Positions 17,489-25,263 are shown, counted from the stretch's first letter. The stretch: DNA of 35,108 nucleotides from Bacteroidales bacterium Bact_13 (GCA_001602845.1 LUZE01000003.1:1-35108); one strand, 5' to 3'. A program made the numbers and translations. Notes: generated by a model not told the origin, from the letters alone.

Positions 17489-19267
17489 ATGAATCCGCTC
17501 GAATATATCACCGCTGCGGCCCGCAAGGCCGTTGTCGCGCTCTACGGCACGGAACCCGCTGACAATCTGGTCCAGGTCCAGCCCACCCGCAAGGAATTCG
17601 AGGGCGACGTGACGCTCGTCGTATTCCCGCTGCTGAAGACCAGCCACAAGGCTCCGGAGGCTACGGCCACGGAGATTGGCACCTGGCTGCAGGAGAACGA
17701 CCCGCAGGTGGCCGGTTTCAACGTGGTGAAAGGCTTTCTCAATATCAAGATTTCCGGTGCTTACTGGTCGCAGGCGCTCGCCGCGATCGCTGCACAGCCG
17801 GATTATGGTCAGCTTCCTTCGTCCGGCAAGACCGTGATGGTGGAGTTTTCGAGCCCGAACACCAACAAGCCGCTGCACCTGGGCCATATACGCAACAACC
17901 TGTTGGGCTGGTCGGTGAGCCGGCTGCTCGCCGCGTGCGGACACAGGGTGATGAAGGTCAACCTGGTCAACGACCGTGGCATCCACATCTGCAAGTCGAT
18001 GCTGGCCTGGTTGCGTTGCGGAAACGGTGCGACGCCTGAATCGACGGGCATCAAGGGCGACCATCTCGTGGGCGATTACTATGTGAAGTTCAATGACTTG
18101 CTGAAAGCCGAGGTTGCGGAGCTGGTGGCGGGCGGCATGGATCCCGAGGAAGCGGAGAAGAAGGCGCCGATCCTGCAGGAGGCGCAGGCCATGCTGGTCA
18201 AATGGGAGCAGGGCGATCCCGGGGTCCGGTCGCTCTGGGAGAAGATGAACGGCTGGGTGTACGCCGGCTTCGACGAGACGTACCGACGCCTCGGCATCTC
18301 GTTCGACCGCATCTATTACGAGTCCCAGACCTACAAGGATGGCAAGTCTCTCGTGGAGGAGGGCCTGGCGAAGGGCGTGCTGTACCGGCGCGACGACGGT
18401 TCGGTATGGTGCGACCTGCGTGCGGACGGGTTGGACGAGAAGCTGCTGCTGCGGCGCGACGGCACGTCAGTCTACATGACGCAGGACCTGGGCACGGCGA
18501 AACAGCGTCACGACGAGTATGGTTTCGACGAGATGATCTACGTGGTCGGCAACGAGCAGAACTATCATTTTCAGGTGCTGAAGCTCGTGCTGGGCAAGCT
18601 GGGCTTCGACTGGGCGGAGACGATCTATCACATGTCGTACGGCATGGTGGAACTGCCGGAAGGCAAGATGAAATCGCGCGAGGGCACGGTGGTCGATGCG
18701 GACGACCTGCTTGACCGGATGTACGATACGGCGAAGGAGACGTCGCTGGAGCTGGGCAAGCTCGAAGGGATGTCGGAGCAGGAGCAGGATGCGTTGTTCA
18801 CGATGTTGTCGCTCGGTGCGCTGAAGTATTTCATCCTGAAGGTCGATCCGCGGAAGACGATGTTGTTCGATCCGAAGGAGTCGATCGATTTCAACGGCAA
18901 TACGGGTCCGTTCATCCAGTACACACATGCGCGCATCTGCTCGATCCTGCGCAAGGCGGCCGAGGCGGGCTACACGCCTGCGGCGACGGGAGCGGCGCTG
19001 CTGCCGAAGGAGGAGTCGATTGTGCAGATCCTCAGCGGCTATCCCGACAAGATCCGCGAGGCGGGTGTGGCGCACTCGCCGGCGCTGGTGGCGAACTTCG
19101 CCTACGATCTGGCGAAGGAGTTCAACCAGTATTATCATGACACGCAGATCCTGCGCGAGGAGGACGCCGCGGTGCGCGACCAGCGGCTCTGCCTGATCTC
19201 CGTTATCGCCCGTACCCTCCGTCATGCCATGGACATCCTGGGCATCGCCCTCCCGTCCAGAATGTAA
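17489..19267 (+). CDS. argS: Arginine-tRNA ligase
   Basis: The 592-residue protein is a class I aminoacyl-tRNA synthetase that charges tRNA-Arg. The N-terminal domain (about residues 1-105) is followed by the HIGH-type motif in SSPNTNKPLHLGHIRNN and the VNLVNDRGIHICKSM segment specific to ArgRS. The KMSKS-like loop reads PEGKMKSREGTVV near residue 390, a normal variation for this enzyme. The C-terminal anticodon-binding domain contains GPFIQYTHARICSILRKA and FAYDLAKEFNQYYHD, also typical. It follows the symporter gene with a single base between them. A hairpin-rich intergenic element follows its stop. Confidence 0.97.
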   Translation: MNPLEYITAAARKAVVALYGTEPADNLVQVQPTRKEFEGDVTLVVFPLLKTSHKAPEATATEIGTWLQENDPQVAGFNVVKGFLNIKISGAYWSQALAAIAAQPDYGQLPSSGKTVMVEFSSPNTNKPLHLGHIRNNLLGWSVSRLLAACGHRVMKVNLVNDRGIHICKSMLAWLRCGNGATPESTGIKGDHLVGDYYVKFNDLLKAEVAELVAGGMDPEEAEKKAPILQEAQAMLVKWEQGDPGVRSLWEKMNGWVYAGFDETYRRLGISFDRIYYESQTYKDGKSLVEEGLAKGVLYRRDDGSVWCDLRADGLDEKLLLRRDGTSVYMTQDLGTAKQRHDEYGFDEMIYVVGNEQNYHFQVLKLVLGKLGFDWAETIYHMSYGMVELPEGKMKSREGTVVDADDLLDRMYDTAKETSLELGKLEGMSEQEQDALFTMLSLGALKYFILKVDPRKTMLFDPKESIDFNGNTGPFIQYTHARICSILRKAAEAGYTPAATGAALLPKEESIVQILSGYPDKIREAGVAHSPALVANFAYDLAKEFNQYYHDTQILREEDAAVRDQRLCLISVIARTLRHAMDILGIALPSRM

Positions 19268-19273
19268 TGCATT

Positions 19274-19426
19274 TGTTTGCTTGCTATGCGCTCTGGGTGT
19301 TGCTCCAGAACCGTCTCGCTACGCTCGACCCCTCCCAAGCTTTGCTTGGGCCCCTCCCTCTTACGGTGCCGAGGGTGGCACGGGTTCTGGACCAACAACC
19401 CACCCGCGCTAAGACGCAAGCAAACA
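19274..19426. repeat. Large palindromic intergenic element, copy 2
   Basis: The 173-base spacer after argS is almost entirely one imperfect inverted repeat. The outer ends TGTTTGCTTGC (19274-19284) and GCAAGCAAACA (19416-19426) are perfect 11-base complements. An inner pair, CCAGAACC (19305-19312) and GGTTCTGG (19383-19390), is also perfect. Between them lie two smaller hairpins, CCCAAGC-TTT-GCTTGGG (19334-19350) and GTGCC/GGCAC (19366-19381). The left 26 bases recur inverted at 15106-15131. No transposase or ORF is inside, so it is a non-coding repeat, perhaps REP- or MITE-like, which may also end transcription of argS. Confidence 0.75.
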
Positions 19427-19440
19427 CATAAGTATTCAGG

Positions 19441-20340
19441 ATGAAACACGAGCAGCTTTTCGGACATCTGGCGGTAGCCGGGGCATATACGATCTTCGGG
19501 CTGAACATCGTCTTCAATAAGGACGTCGCCAACTCCGGGACCATTTCCCCCATGCTGCTCTTTACGTTTCGCGCCGGCGGCGCAGCACTCCTGTTCTGGC
19601 TCATCTCCCTCTTCACGCCCCGCGAACCCGTCGCTCCGCGAGACTTCGGCCTCATTATCCTGGCCTCGCTCGTCGGACTCTTCACCCCGCAGCTGACCTT
19701 CCTGTATGCCATCACGATGAGCACATCCATCGACACCTCCGTGGTGGCTACGCTGTCGCCGATCTTCACGATGTTCTTCGCCTTTCTCTTCCTGAAAGAA
19801 CCCATTACCTGGAAGAAGGCACTGGGCGTGGCGGTCAGTTTCGCCGGCATCCTGCTGCTCATCTTCAATTCGGTCCGTAACACCGGCGGCGTCTCGCGCA
19901 CGGAACCGCTCGGCTTCGTACTGCTGTTCCTGAACAGCCTGAGCTTCGCCCTCTATCTGGGCGCCTTCCGGAAAGTCATCTCTCGATACAGCGTGGTGAC
20001 TTTCATGAAGTGGACCTTCCTTGTTTCGCTGCTGGTTTCGCTGCCGTTCTCGGTCCGCGACCTTTTCTCGACCGACTATTCCGCCATCTCCGGCATCGTA
20101 TGGTGGGAGATCGCCTATGTCGTCGTGTTCGCCACCTTCGTGGCCTATTTCCTCATCCCGTACGGGCAGAAACGCATCCGCCCCACGCTGGTGAGCATGT
20201 ACACCTACCTGCAGCCCATCATCGCCGCCATCGTGAGCATCATCACCGGCCTCGATATCCTCACATGGCAGAAACTCCTGGCCACTCTGCTGGTTTTCGC
20301 CGGCGTCTTCCTCGTCATCCGCTCCCGCGCCGCCGCATAA
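19441..20340 (+). CDS. EamA/DMT-family transporter
   Basis: This 299-residue protein has about ten hydrophobic helices arranged as two EamA repeats, consistent with the drug/metabolite transporter superfamily. The first repeat ends near FLKEPITWKKALGVAVSFAGILLL, a standard EamA segment, and the second ends near LVSMYTYLQPIIAAIVSIITGLDILTWQKLLATLLVFAGVFLVI. Such proteins usually export amino acids, nucleotides or other small metabolites; the substrate cannot be predicted. The gene stands apart from argS, separated by the palindromic element, and no clear promoter box was seen upstream. Confidence 0.92.
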   Translation: MKHEQLFGHLAVAGAYTIFGLNIVFNKDVANSGTISPMLLFTFRAGGAALLFWLISLFTPREPVAPRDFGLIILASLVGLFTPQLTFLYAITMSTSIDTSVVATLSPIFTMFFAFLFLKEPITWKKALGVAVSFAGILLLIFNSVRNTGGVSRTEPLGFVLLFLNSLSFALYLGAFRKVISRYSVVTFMKWTFLVSLLVSLPFSVRDLFSTDYSAISGIVWWEIAYVVVFATFVAYFLIPYGQKRIRPTLVSMYTYLQPIIAAIVSIITGLDILTWQKLLATLLVFAGVFLVIRSRAAA

Positions 20341-20350
20341 CGGTTTTTCT

Positions 20351-20382
20351 CGTTTTGACAGTCCCCTGCACGTTTTGAAAGT
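20351..20382. promoter_or_regulatory. Paired 12-base direct repeats with 20-base period
   Basis: CGTTTTGACAGT (20351-20362) and CGTTTTGAAAGT (20371-20382) match at 11 of 12 positions and start exactly 20 bases apart, close to two helical turns. Same-face direct repeats of this spacing are common for AraC-family binding sites. An AraC-type regulator is encoded downstream at 21931-23649. The rest of the 111-base spacer holds a GATTCC/GGAATC dyad (20400-20414) and a TAACTTTA near-match to a -7 box (20426-20433). Function is inferred. Confidence 0.4.
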
Positions 20383-20451
20383 ACAGGATTTTCCTTTTTG
20401 ATTCCTCGGGAATCGGGACGGAAAGTAACTTTATGCATCAAATTGTACGAT

Positions 20452-20595
20452 ATGAAAACGACAGAAAAACTAACTTATGAAACTCCCTCGACCGAGGTGC
20501 TCGAGGTGGTACAGGGAGGCGTAATTTGCGCCAGCGAAACACGGACGGATGGAGCTCCGTATTACAACCCGTTCAATGATGAAGAAGAGTGGTAA
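20452..20595 (+). CDS. Small Bacteroidales-type peptide (47 residues)
   Basis: The track ORF starts at 20398, but the ATG at 20452 gives a compact 47-residue product beginning MKTTEKLTYETPSTEVLEVV and containing a GGVICAS motif at residues 22-28. The C-terminal part is rich in acidic and aromatic residues (YYNPFNDEEEW). Bacteroidales genomes often carry such peptides, with a Y-x-x-P start and a C/A-S motif, in front of surface lipoprotein genes; their function is unknown to me. It has no signal peptide or membrane segment. The downstream lipoprotein gene begins 15 bases later. It could be a precursor peptide, a coupling leader ORF or a secreted signal; no function is claimed. Confidence 0.65.
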   Translation: MKTTEKLTYETPSTEVLEVVQGGVICASETRTDGAPYYNPFNDEEEW

Positions 20596-20596
20596 T

Positions 20597-20603
20597 GGGA
20601 GGA
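20597..20603 (+). promoter_or_regulatory. Strong Shine-Dalgarno before the lipoprotein gene
   Basis: GGGAGGA lies 7 bases before the ATG at 20611. Strong sites of this kind are not the rule in Bacteroidetes, and this one supports 20611 as the start. Confidence 0.6.
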
Positions 20604-20610
20604 TTTAGTT

Positions 20611-21900
20611 ATGAAGAAGTTTTTTATTGTGCTTATCGCATCTTTGGTAGCGCTTGTGTCATGCGAAAAGGGGATTCTTGAACCGGAGAACGGAATTGAT
20701 GATGTAACGGTAAATCCCATCACTTTCAATCTCACGGCAAATCATCCGGATGCAACTAAGGCTATTAAGAGTGGCTGGGAAGACGGTGACGTTATTTTCG
20801 TGTTCTTCAACAATGTCCCTGCTCCGAAGTATTTGAAAATGAGTTATAACGGAACGACATGGACGAGTGCCGAGATGTATGGCGGTACGGTCACGGCTGG
20901 TGCTCTTGACCTGAAAAACGGAGATAACGGCTCGATGCGGGCTGTGTTCCTGCCTTTCGGTAGCGATGCGACAGTGTCTGCCAGCGGTACGGACTTCGTG
21001 TTCAACAAGACCTGGTACGCCTATTATCTGACAGCAACGCTTGATTATACTGTTGTAAATAACACTGTGTCCGGCGCTTTCAATATGACGATCCCGGATG
21101 ACTATGTACAGTTCTTCATAGATGACGCTACTGCCACCGACGAGGCCTATATGTTGGGCTGTGATGCCGTCGTCCCTACGGGCGTGGCTTCCATCTCCGC
21201 TGCCGGCACTGTCATCGAGACTAGCAACAAGACTGCTACCGACGACATGCCCGGCTATGCCTATAGTGGCGGATACCTGTTTAGCGGAAAGCTCGGCTCT
21301 TGGGGATATGGCTCAAACTATTACTTCGCCAAGACCAAGGTCGCAGACAATTCCCGCGCAGACTATTTCGTTACCGGCAAGACCCTCTCCAGCCACAGTG
21401 CCGTGAAACTGCCAGCTAACGATAACATCTATGCGGTAGTGGCCGGAACACCGAACGAGGGGAAATGGGTTCCCGTTGGCAGTGGAATTACTGTAGGGCT
21501 ATATGCCTCAGATCTGACCACTTCTCTCGGTACGTGGCATACCTGCAACTACAATCAGTCTGTGCCAGAATCTTATGGCACGTTCTACCAATTCAACGAA
21601 GCCAACGCTCAGAGTGTCACATTGCCAACAAAAGAACAGTTTGACTTGATTAACAATGCCGGCAATTGTTCCTATACCTGGATAAGGGTTCATGGTCTGG
21701 ATGGTACTGTAGTCAAGGCCTCCCGGGGTTTCCTATTTATGCCTAAACAGCCCAACGAAGATTGGCAAGGCGGCTATTGGTCTTGCACAGAGGGTGGCGA
21801 CGATTCCTACGGGTGGTGCTTCGTAATCGGCGGCAGCACCCACTATGTGTCAAACGTTGCCCGTATACGCAGTTATGCCATACGTCCCGTCTTAAATTAA
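20611..21900 (+). CDS. Fimbrillin-like lipoprotein with C-terminal DUF1566/C-type-lectin-like domain
   Basis: The 429-residue protein begins with a lipoprotein signal peptide ending ALVSC (cysteine 19), so it is probably surface or outer-membrane anchored. Residues about 30-130 resemble fimbrillin-family N-termini (TKAIKSGWEDGDVIFVFF, then YNGTTWTSAEM). The C-terminal 130 residues have the order of DUF1566/FISUMP-type domains: LPTKEQFDLI, then GFLFMP, then GGYWSCTEG and a final YAIRPVL. That fold family includes variable proteins of diversity-generating retroelements. By eye the gene is more AT-rich than its neighbours, suggesting transfer. It follows the 47-residue peptide gene by 15 bases. 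A binding or adhesin role is likely; the ligand is unknown. Confidence 0.72.
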   Translation: MKKFFIVLIASLVALVSCEKGILEPENGIDDVTVNPITFNLTANHPDATKAIKSGWEDGDVIFVFFNNVPAPKYLKMSYNGTTWTSAEMYGGTVTAGALDLKNGDNGSMRAVFLPFGSDATVSASGTDFVFNKTWYAYYLTATLDYTVVNNTVSGAFNMTIPDDYVQFFIDDATATDEAYMLGCDAVVPTGVASISAAGTVIETSNKTATDDMPGYAYSGGYLFSGKLGSWGYGSNYYFAKTKVADNSRADYFVTGKTLSSHSAVKLPANDNIYAVVAGTPNEGKWVPVGSGITVGLYASDLTTSLGTWHTCNYNQSVPESYGTFYQFNEANAQSVTLPTKEQFDLINNAGNCSYTWIRVHGLDGTVVKASRGFLFMPKQPNEDWQGGYWSCTEGGDDSYGWCFVIGGSTHYVSNVARIRSYAIRPVLN

Positions 21901-21917
21901 AGTGGGGATTATTTGCG

Positions 21918-21925
21918 TATCTTTG
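21918..21925 (+). promoter_or_regulatory. -7 box TATCTTTG before the AraC-type regulator
   Basis: TATCTTTG is a perfect match to TAnnTTTG and ends only 5 bases before the ATG at 21931. Transcription would then begin about at the start codon. No TTTG is visible at the normal -33 spacing. Confidence 0.6.
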
Positions 21926-21930
21926 CAAGG

Positions 21931-23649
21931 ATGAGATATATCCGGTTCATAGGCGTCGCTTTGCTGGCGACGATGCTGGTCTGCGCGCAAGGCGCAGCGG
22001 CGGATGGTTTTCGGGCTGGACGGCATTTTTCTGCCGGCCAGGACGAAAACCAGAGCCGCGGAGCCTTCCAGCCATTGCGCGTCGAGCGGCTGCCGGACCT
22101 GAATGTACCGCGGAGCGGGCATTTCCTGGCATTTGTCAATGGGGAACTGACTGTCTTTGGCGGACACACGACAGGCTTTATTCCCACAGCCACGGCCGAG
22201 TACTATCGCGACGGGAGCTGGCATCTGATGGATATGTATTTCCCGCACGATTCCGGCTTCGGTGTGATTCTCCCTTCTCAAGAAGTACTCGTGGGAGGCG
22301 GCTGCGCCGAGCCTTTCGGTATCGGACAGACATGGGCCGTGGAACTGTACGATCCCGCGACGCACAGTTTTTCTCCGCTCCCCATACTGGATGTTAAACG
22401 CGGCGCAAATGCAAGTGCCGCGCGACTCTCGGACGGCCGTGTCATCGTGGCCGGCAACTGGTATGCGGAGGATATGATTTCAGTATATTCCCCTGAATTC
22501 GGTGGGGAATCCCTGCGTGTGCCTGTGCTTGGCCGTTCGATGCCGCTCATCCTGCAGACCGCCCCTGACAATGCCTTGATACTTAGTTCTTCCGGTACGC
22601 GGGGGAAGAATCTTGATCCCGTGGCAGACCGCTTGAAAGGAGAACCCGTCGAAGTACCGCTGCTGCAGGAATGGGAGTCGTGGATACGTCCCGATGTCTC
22701 TCAGATAAGCAATTATTTCATCGGCGATGAAACTGTGGGCGGTTATGCCTGGATTTTTCCTGCTATCCGGAAGGAAGACGGGCAATTAGGACTGATCAAG
22801 GTGGTTGGCGAGGAGTTCTCCGTATTGGAGACGGAAAGGCCCCTGCCTATGGCAACGCCGGAAGGTGAGGCCCTGACTCCCGGTGTCACCCTGCTTGCAG
22901 ACAGGGCGACTAGATGTGCATGGATCATCCGGACTGTCAAAGGGACTGGGCTGATTGATTTGGTCAAGGTAGATTACGGCGAAGCGCTTCATGGAGGGAA
23001 GGCCCCTATAAGCCTCTACAGGGCAGAGACGCCTGACGGCCGTCCCATTTATTCGATAGGGACGGCTCTGATGCCCGGTGGAGATATTGCGTTCGTCGGC
23101 GGCCTGGCAGACTCCGACAATTATCACCCTGACAGCATAGCATTCATACTTCACACAGAGCCGGTCGTGAAGTCCGGTTTCCCCGTGTGGCTGATTCTGG
23201 GAATCATCCTGGCTTTCGGCGTCGTCCTGGCAGGAGCTTTCGGGCGAATCCGGAAAGAATCCCGGAAAACGGTTCCCGTCCCGTCCTCGGACGACCAGGC
23301 CGTTGATCCGATGGACGAGCTGATGGCACGGATTACAGCACAGATGGAAACGGAGCATCTGTTCCTTAAAAACGGACTGAAGAAAGAAGACCTGGCACGG
23401 GCCGTCGGCTCGAACTCGCGCTACGTCTCTGACTGCATCAACCGGAATGCCGGATGCTCCTTCATCGATTATGTTAACGATTACCGCATCCGCTACGCCC
23501 AGCATCTGCTCTACGAGAACCCCGATATGCGCCTGTCGGAAATCAGCGAGGAATCCGGCTTCTCCAGCGAAGTTACCTTCTACCGCAACTTTAAGGCCCG
23601 CACCGGTCAGACCCCCGGCGAATGGCTCGCCAGCCAGTCCCGCTCCTAA
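21931..23649 (+). CDS. Membrane-spanning regulator: periplasmic Kelch-like propeller, TM helix, AraC-type HTH
   Basis: The ORF track starts at a TTG (21913) inside the promoter box; the ATG at 21931 gives 572 residues starting MRYIRFIGVALLATMLVCAQ, a signal peptide or anchor. Residues about 45-400 contain Kelch-like blades, seen as PRSGHFLAFVNGELTVFGGH and NASAARLSDGRVIVAGN. A single membrane helix follows at about 417-438 (WLILGIILAFGVVLAGAF). The C-terminal 100 residues are an AraC-type double helix-turn-helix (LARAVGSNSRYVSDCI, then LSEISEESGFSSEVTFYRNF). The design is a one-component sensor that would bind a ligand outside and regulate DNA inside, without kinase or receiver domains. Its likely targets are adjacent genes, including the lipoprotein operon. 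Confidence 0.82.
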   Translation: MRYIRFIGVALLATMLVCAQGAAADGFRAGRHFSAGQDENQSRGAFQPLRVERLPDLNVPRSGHFLAFVNGELTVFGGHTTGFIPTATAEYYRDGSWHLMDMYFPHDSGFGVILPSQEVLVGGGCAEPFGIGQTWAVELYDPATHSFSPLPILDVKRGANASAARLSDGRVIVAGNWYAEDMISVYSPEFGGESLRVPVLGRSMPLILQTAPDNALILSSSGTRGKNLDPVADRLKGEPVEVPLLQEWESWIRPDVSQISNYFIGDETVGGYAWIFPAIRKEDGQLGLIKVVGEEFSVLETERPLPMATPEGEALTPGVTLLADRATRCAWIIRTVKGTGLIDLVKVDYGEALHGGKAPISLYRAETPDGRPIYSIGTALMPGGDIAFVGGLADSDNYHPDSIAFILHTEPVVKSGFPVWLILGIILAFGVVLAGAFGRIRKESRKTVPVPSSDDQAVDPMDELMARITAQMETEHLFLKNGLKKEDLARAVGSNSRYVSDCINRNAGCSFIDYVNDYRIRYAQHLLYENPDMRLSEISEESGFSSEVTFYRNFKARTGQTPGEWLASQSRS

Positions 23650-23688
23650 TACACCGCAAAAACCGGCAGTTTTGTACGCGAGATTCAT

Positions 23689-23696
23689 TATCTTTG
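23689..23696 (+). promoter_or_regulatory. -7 box TATCTTTG before the radical SAM gene
   Basis: TATCTTTG ends 4 bases before the ATG at 23701, the same arrangement as at 21918. A TTTG at 23671 is only 14 bases upstream, closer than the usual 19, so the -33 part is doubtful. Confidence 0.55.
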
Positions 23697-23700
23697 CAAA

Positions 23701-25227
23701 ATGATGAGTCCGTTCCTGCCGACATCGAAAAAAGAGATGGAGGCGTTGGGCTGGGAGCAGCCCGACGTCATCCTTTTCATGGGCGACGCCTACGTCGACC
23801 ATCCGTCGTTCGGCGTTCCGGTCATCGCACGGGTACTGGAAGCCAAAGGCTATAAGGTCGCCGTGGTGCCGCAGCCCAACTGGCGCGACGACCTGCGCGA
23901 CTTCCGGAAACTGGGACGGCCCCGCCTATTCTTCGGCGTGGGCGCGGGAGCGATGGACTCGATGGTCAACCACTATACCGCCGCCAAGCGCCTCCGCAGC
24001 GACGACGCCTATACGCCTGACGCCCGCCCCGGCGCCCGCCCGGACCGTGCCACGATCGTCTATACGCGCATTCTCAAGGAACTGTGGCCCGACGTGCCCG
24101 TGGTCATCGGCGGCATCGAGGCCTCCCTGCGCCGGGAACGGCACTACGATTACTGGGACGACTGCATGAAACCGCCCATCCTCGAGGAGAGCGGCGCGGA
24201 TATCCTGATCGCCGGGATGGGAGAGAAAGCCAATATCGAAGTGGCACGTGCCTGCGAAAACGGTACGCTGGACAAGCTGCCCCGCATCCTGTACGGTCCC
24301 GCCCTGACAACTGAGGAAATGGACTGGATCTACGACCTGCCGTTCACGCGGCTCCCGCATCCCCGCTACAAGGGCAAGCGCATCCCGGCCTACGACATGA
24401 TCAAGTTCTCGATCACCACGCACCGCGGCTGCTTCGGCGGTTGCAACTTCTGCGCGATTACGGCGCACCAAGGCAAGCAGATCCAGTCGCGCAGCGAAGA
24501 ATCCATCCTCCGCGAGGTCGAGCGGCTGACGCACCATCCCGAATGGAAAGGCACCATTACCGACCTGGGCGCCCCGACCGCCAACATGTACCGTATGGGC
24601 GGACGCGACCGCAGCCTCTGCGAGAAATGCAAACGGCCGTCGTGCCTGTATCCGAACTTGTGCCGTAACCTCGACCATGACCACGCCCCGCTGCTGCAGC
24701 TTTATGAAAAGGTGCTCAAGGTGCCCGGGGTCAAGCACGTGTACATCGGCAGCGGCATCCGCTACGACCTGTTCCTCGACGAGAACGGCTTCCTCGATGC
24801 GACCGGACGCCGCTACTTCGAGGAACTCGTGACCAAACACACGGGCGGGCGACTGAAGATCGCACCCGAACACACGGTCGACCACGTGCTCGATGCGATG
24901 GGCAAGCCCTCCTTCAAGCTCTTCGAACGGCTGGAGAAGGAGTTCTACAAGCTGACCCGCGCACGTGGTCTGAAATACGAGATCATACCTTATTTCATTT
25001 CGGCCCACCCGGGCTGCACAATGCAGGACATGGAAGCCCTCGCGAAGCATCCCGCCCTGCGCGGCATCCGCACCGAACAGGTGCAGGATTTCACGCCGAC
25101 ACCCATGACCGTCTCGACCGAAATGTTCCATACCGGACGCGATCCGCGGACCGGGAAAAAGCTGTTCGTAGAGCGTTCCATCGAGAAAAAACAGCGGCAG
25201 AAGTCCTTTTTCTTCAAGAAACGCTAA
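23701..25227 (+). CDS. YgiQ-family radical SAM protein
   Basis: The 508-residue protein starts with the UPF0313/YgiQ N-terminal domain (DVILFMGDAYVDHPSFG, then GGIEASLRRERHYDYWDD). The radical SAM iron-sulfur cluster motif CxxxCxxC is present in HRGCFGGCNFCAITAHQG near residue 245. A second cysteine group occurs in CEKCKRPSCLYPNLC, also conserved in this family. YgiQ proteins are widespread but their reaction is not established. Two ATG codons stand in tandem at 23701 and 23704, directly after a -7 promoter box, so either may be used. E. coli YgiQ is longer (over 700 residues); the C-terminal extension is short here. Confidence 0.93.
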   Translation: MMSPFLPTSKKEMEALGWEQPDVILFMGDAYVDHPSFGVPVIARVLEAKGYKVAVVPQPNWRDDLRDFRKLGRPRLFFGVGAGAMDSMVNHYTAAKRLRSDDAYTPDARPGARPDRATIVYTRILKELWPDVPVVIGGIEASLRRERHYDYWDDCMKPPILEESGADILIAGMGEKANIEVARACENGTLDKLPRILYGPALTTEEMDWIYDLPFTRLPHPRYKGKRIPAYDMIKFSITTHRGCFGGCNFCAITAHQGKQIQSRSEESILREVERLTHHPEWKGTITDLGAPTANMYRMGGRDRSLCEKCKRPSCLYPNLCRNLDHDHAPLLQLYEKVLKVPGVKHVYIGSGIRYDLFLDENGFLDATGRRYFEELVTKHTGGRLKIAPEHTVDHVLDAMGKPSFKLFERLEKEFYKLTRARGLKYEIIPYFISAHPGCTMQDMEALAKHPALRGIRTEQVQDFTPTPMTVSTEMFHTGRDPRTGKKLFVERSIEKKQRQKSFFFKKR

Positions 25228-25232
25228 ATTTT

Positions 25233-25263
25233 TTTGCGGGACGGAAAAAATGCTTTATACTTG
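25233..25263 (+). promoter_or_regulatory. Bacteroidetes promoter TTTG-N19-TATACTTG
   Basis: TTTG at 25233-25236 and TATACTTG at 25256-25263 are separated by 19 bases, the consensus spacing for Bacteroidetes primary-sigma promoters. The -7 box differs from TAnnTTTG at one position. Transcription would begin near 25270, giving a leader of roughly 18 bases before the ATG at 25288. Confidence 0.7.

Noticed and set aside
15820-17526. A 568-residue open frame on the minus strand
   Set aside because: It is antisense to the sigma factor and symporter genes and is rich in charged residues only, as expected for a shadow frame.
19268-19440. An insertion sequence remnant after argS
   Set aside because: The spacer has inverted ends but no transposase fragment and no visible target-site duplication, so a non-coding palindromic repeat is the safer call.
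23655-23680. A terminator between the AraC-type regulator and the radical SAM gene
   Set aside because: AAAAC and GTTTT can pair around a short loop, but the stem is only 5 bases, AT-rich and lacks a T-run.
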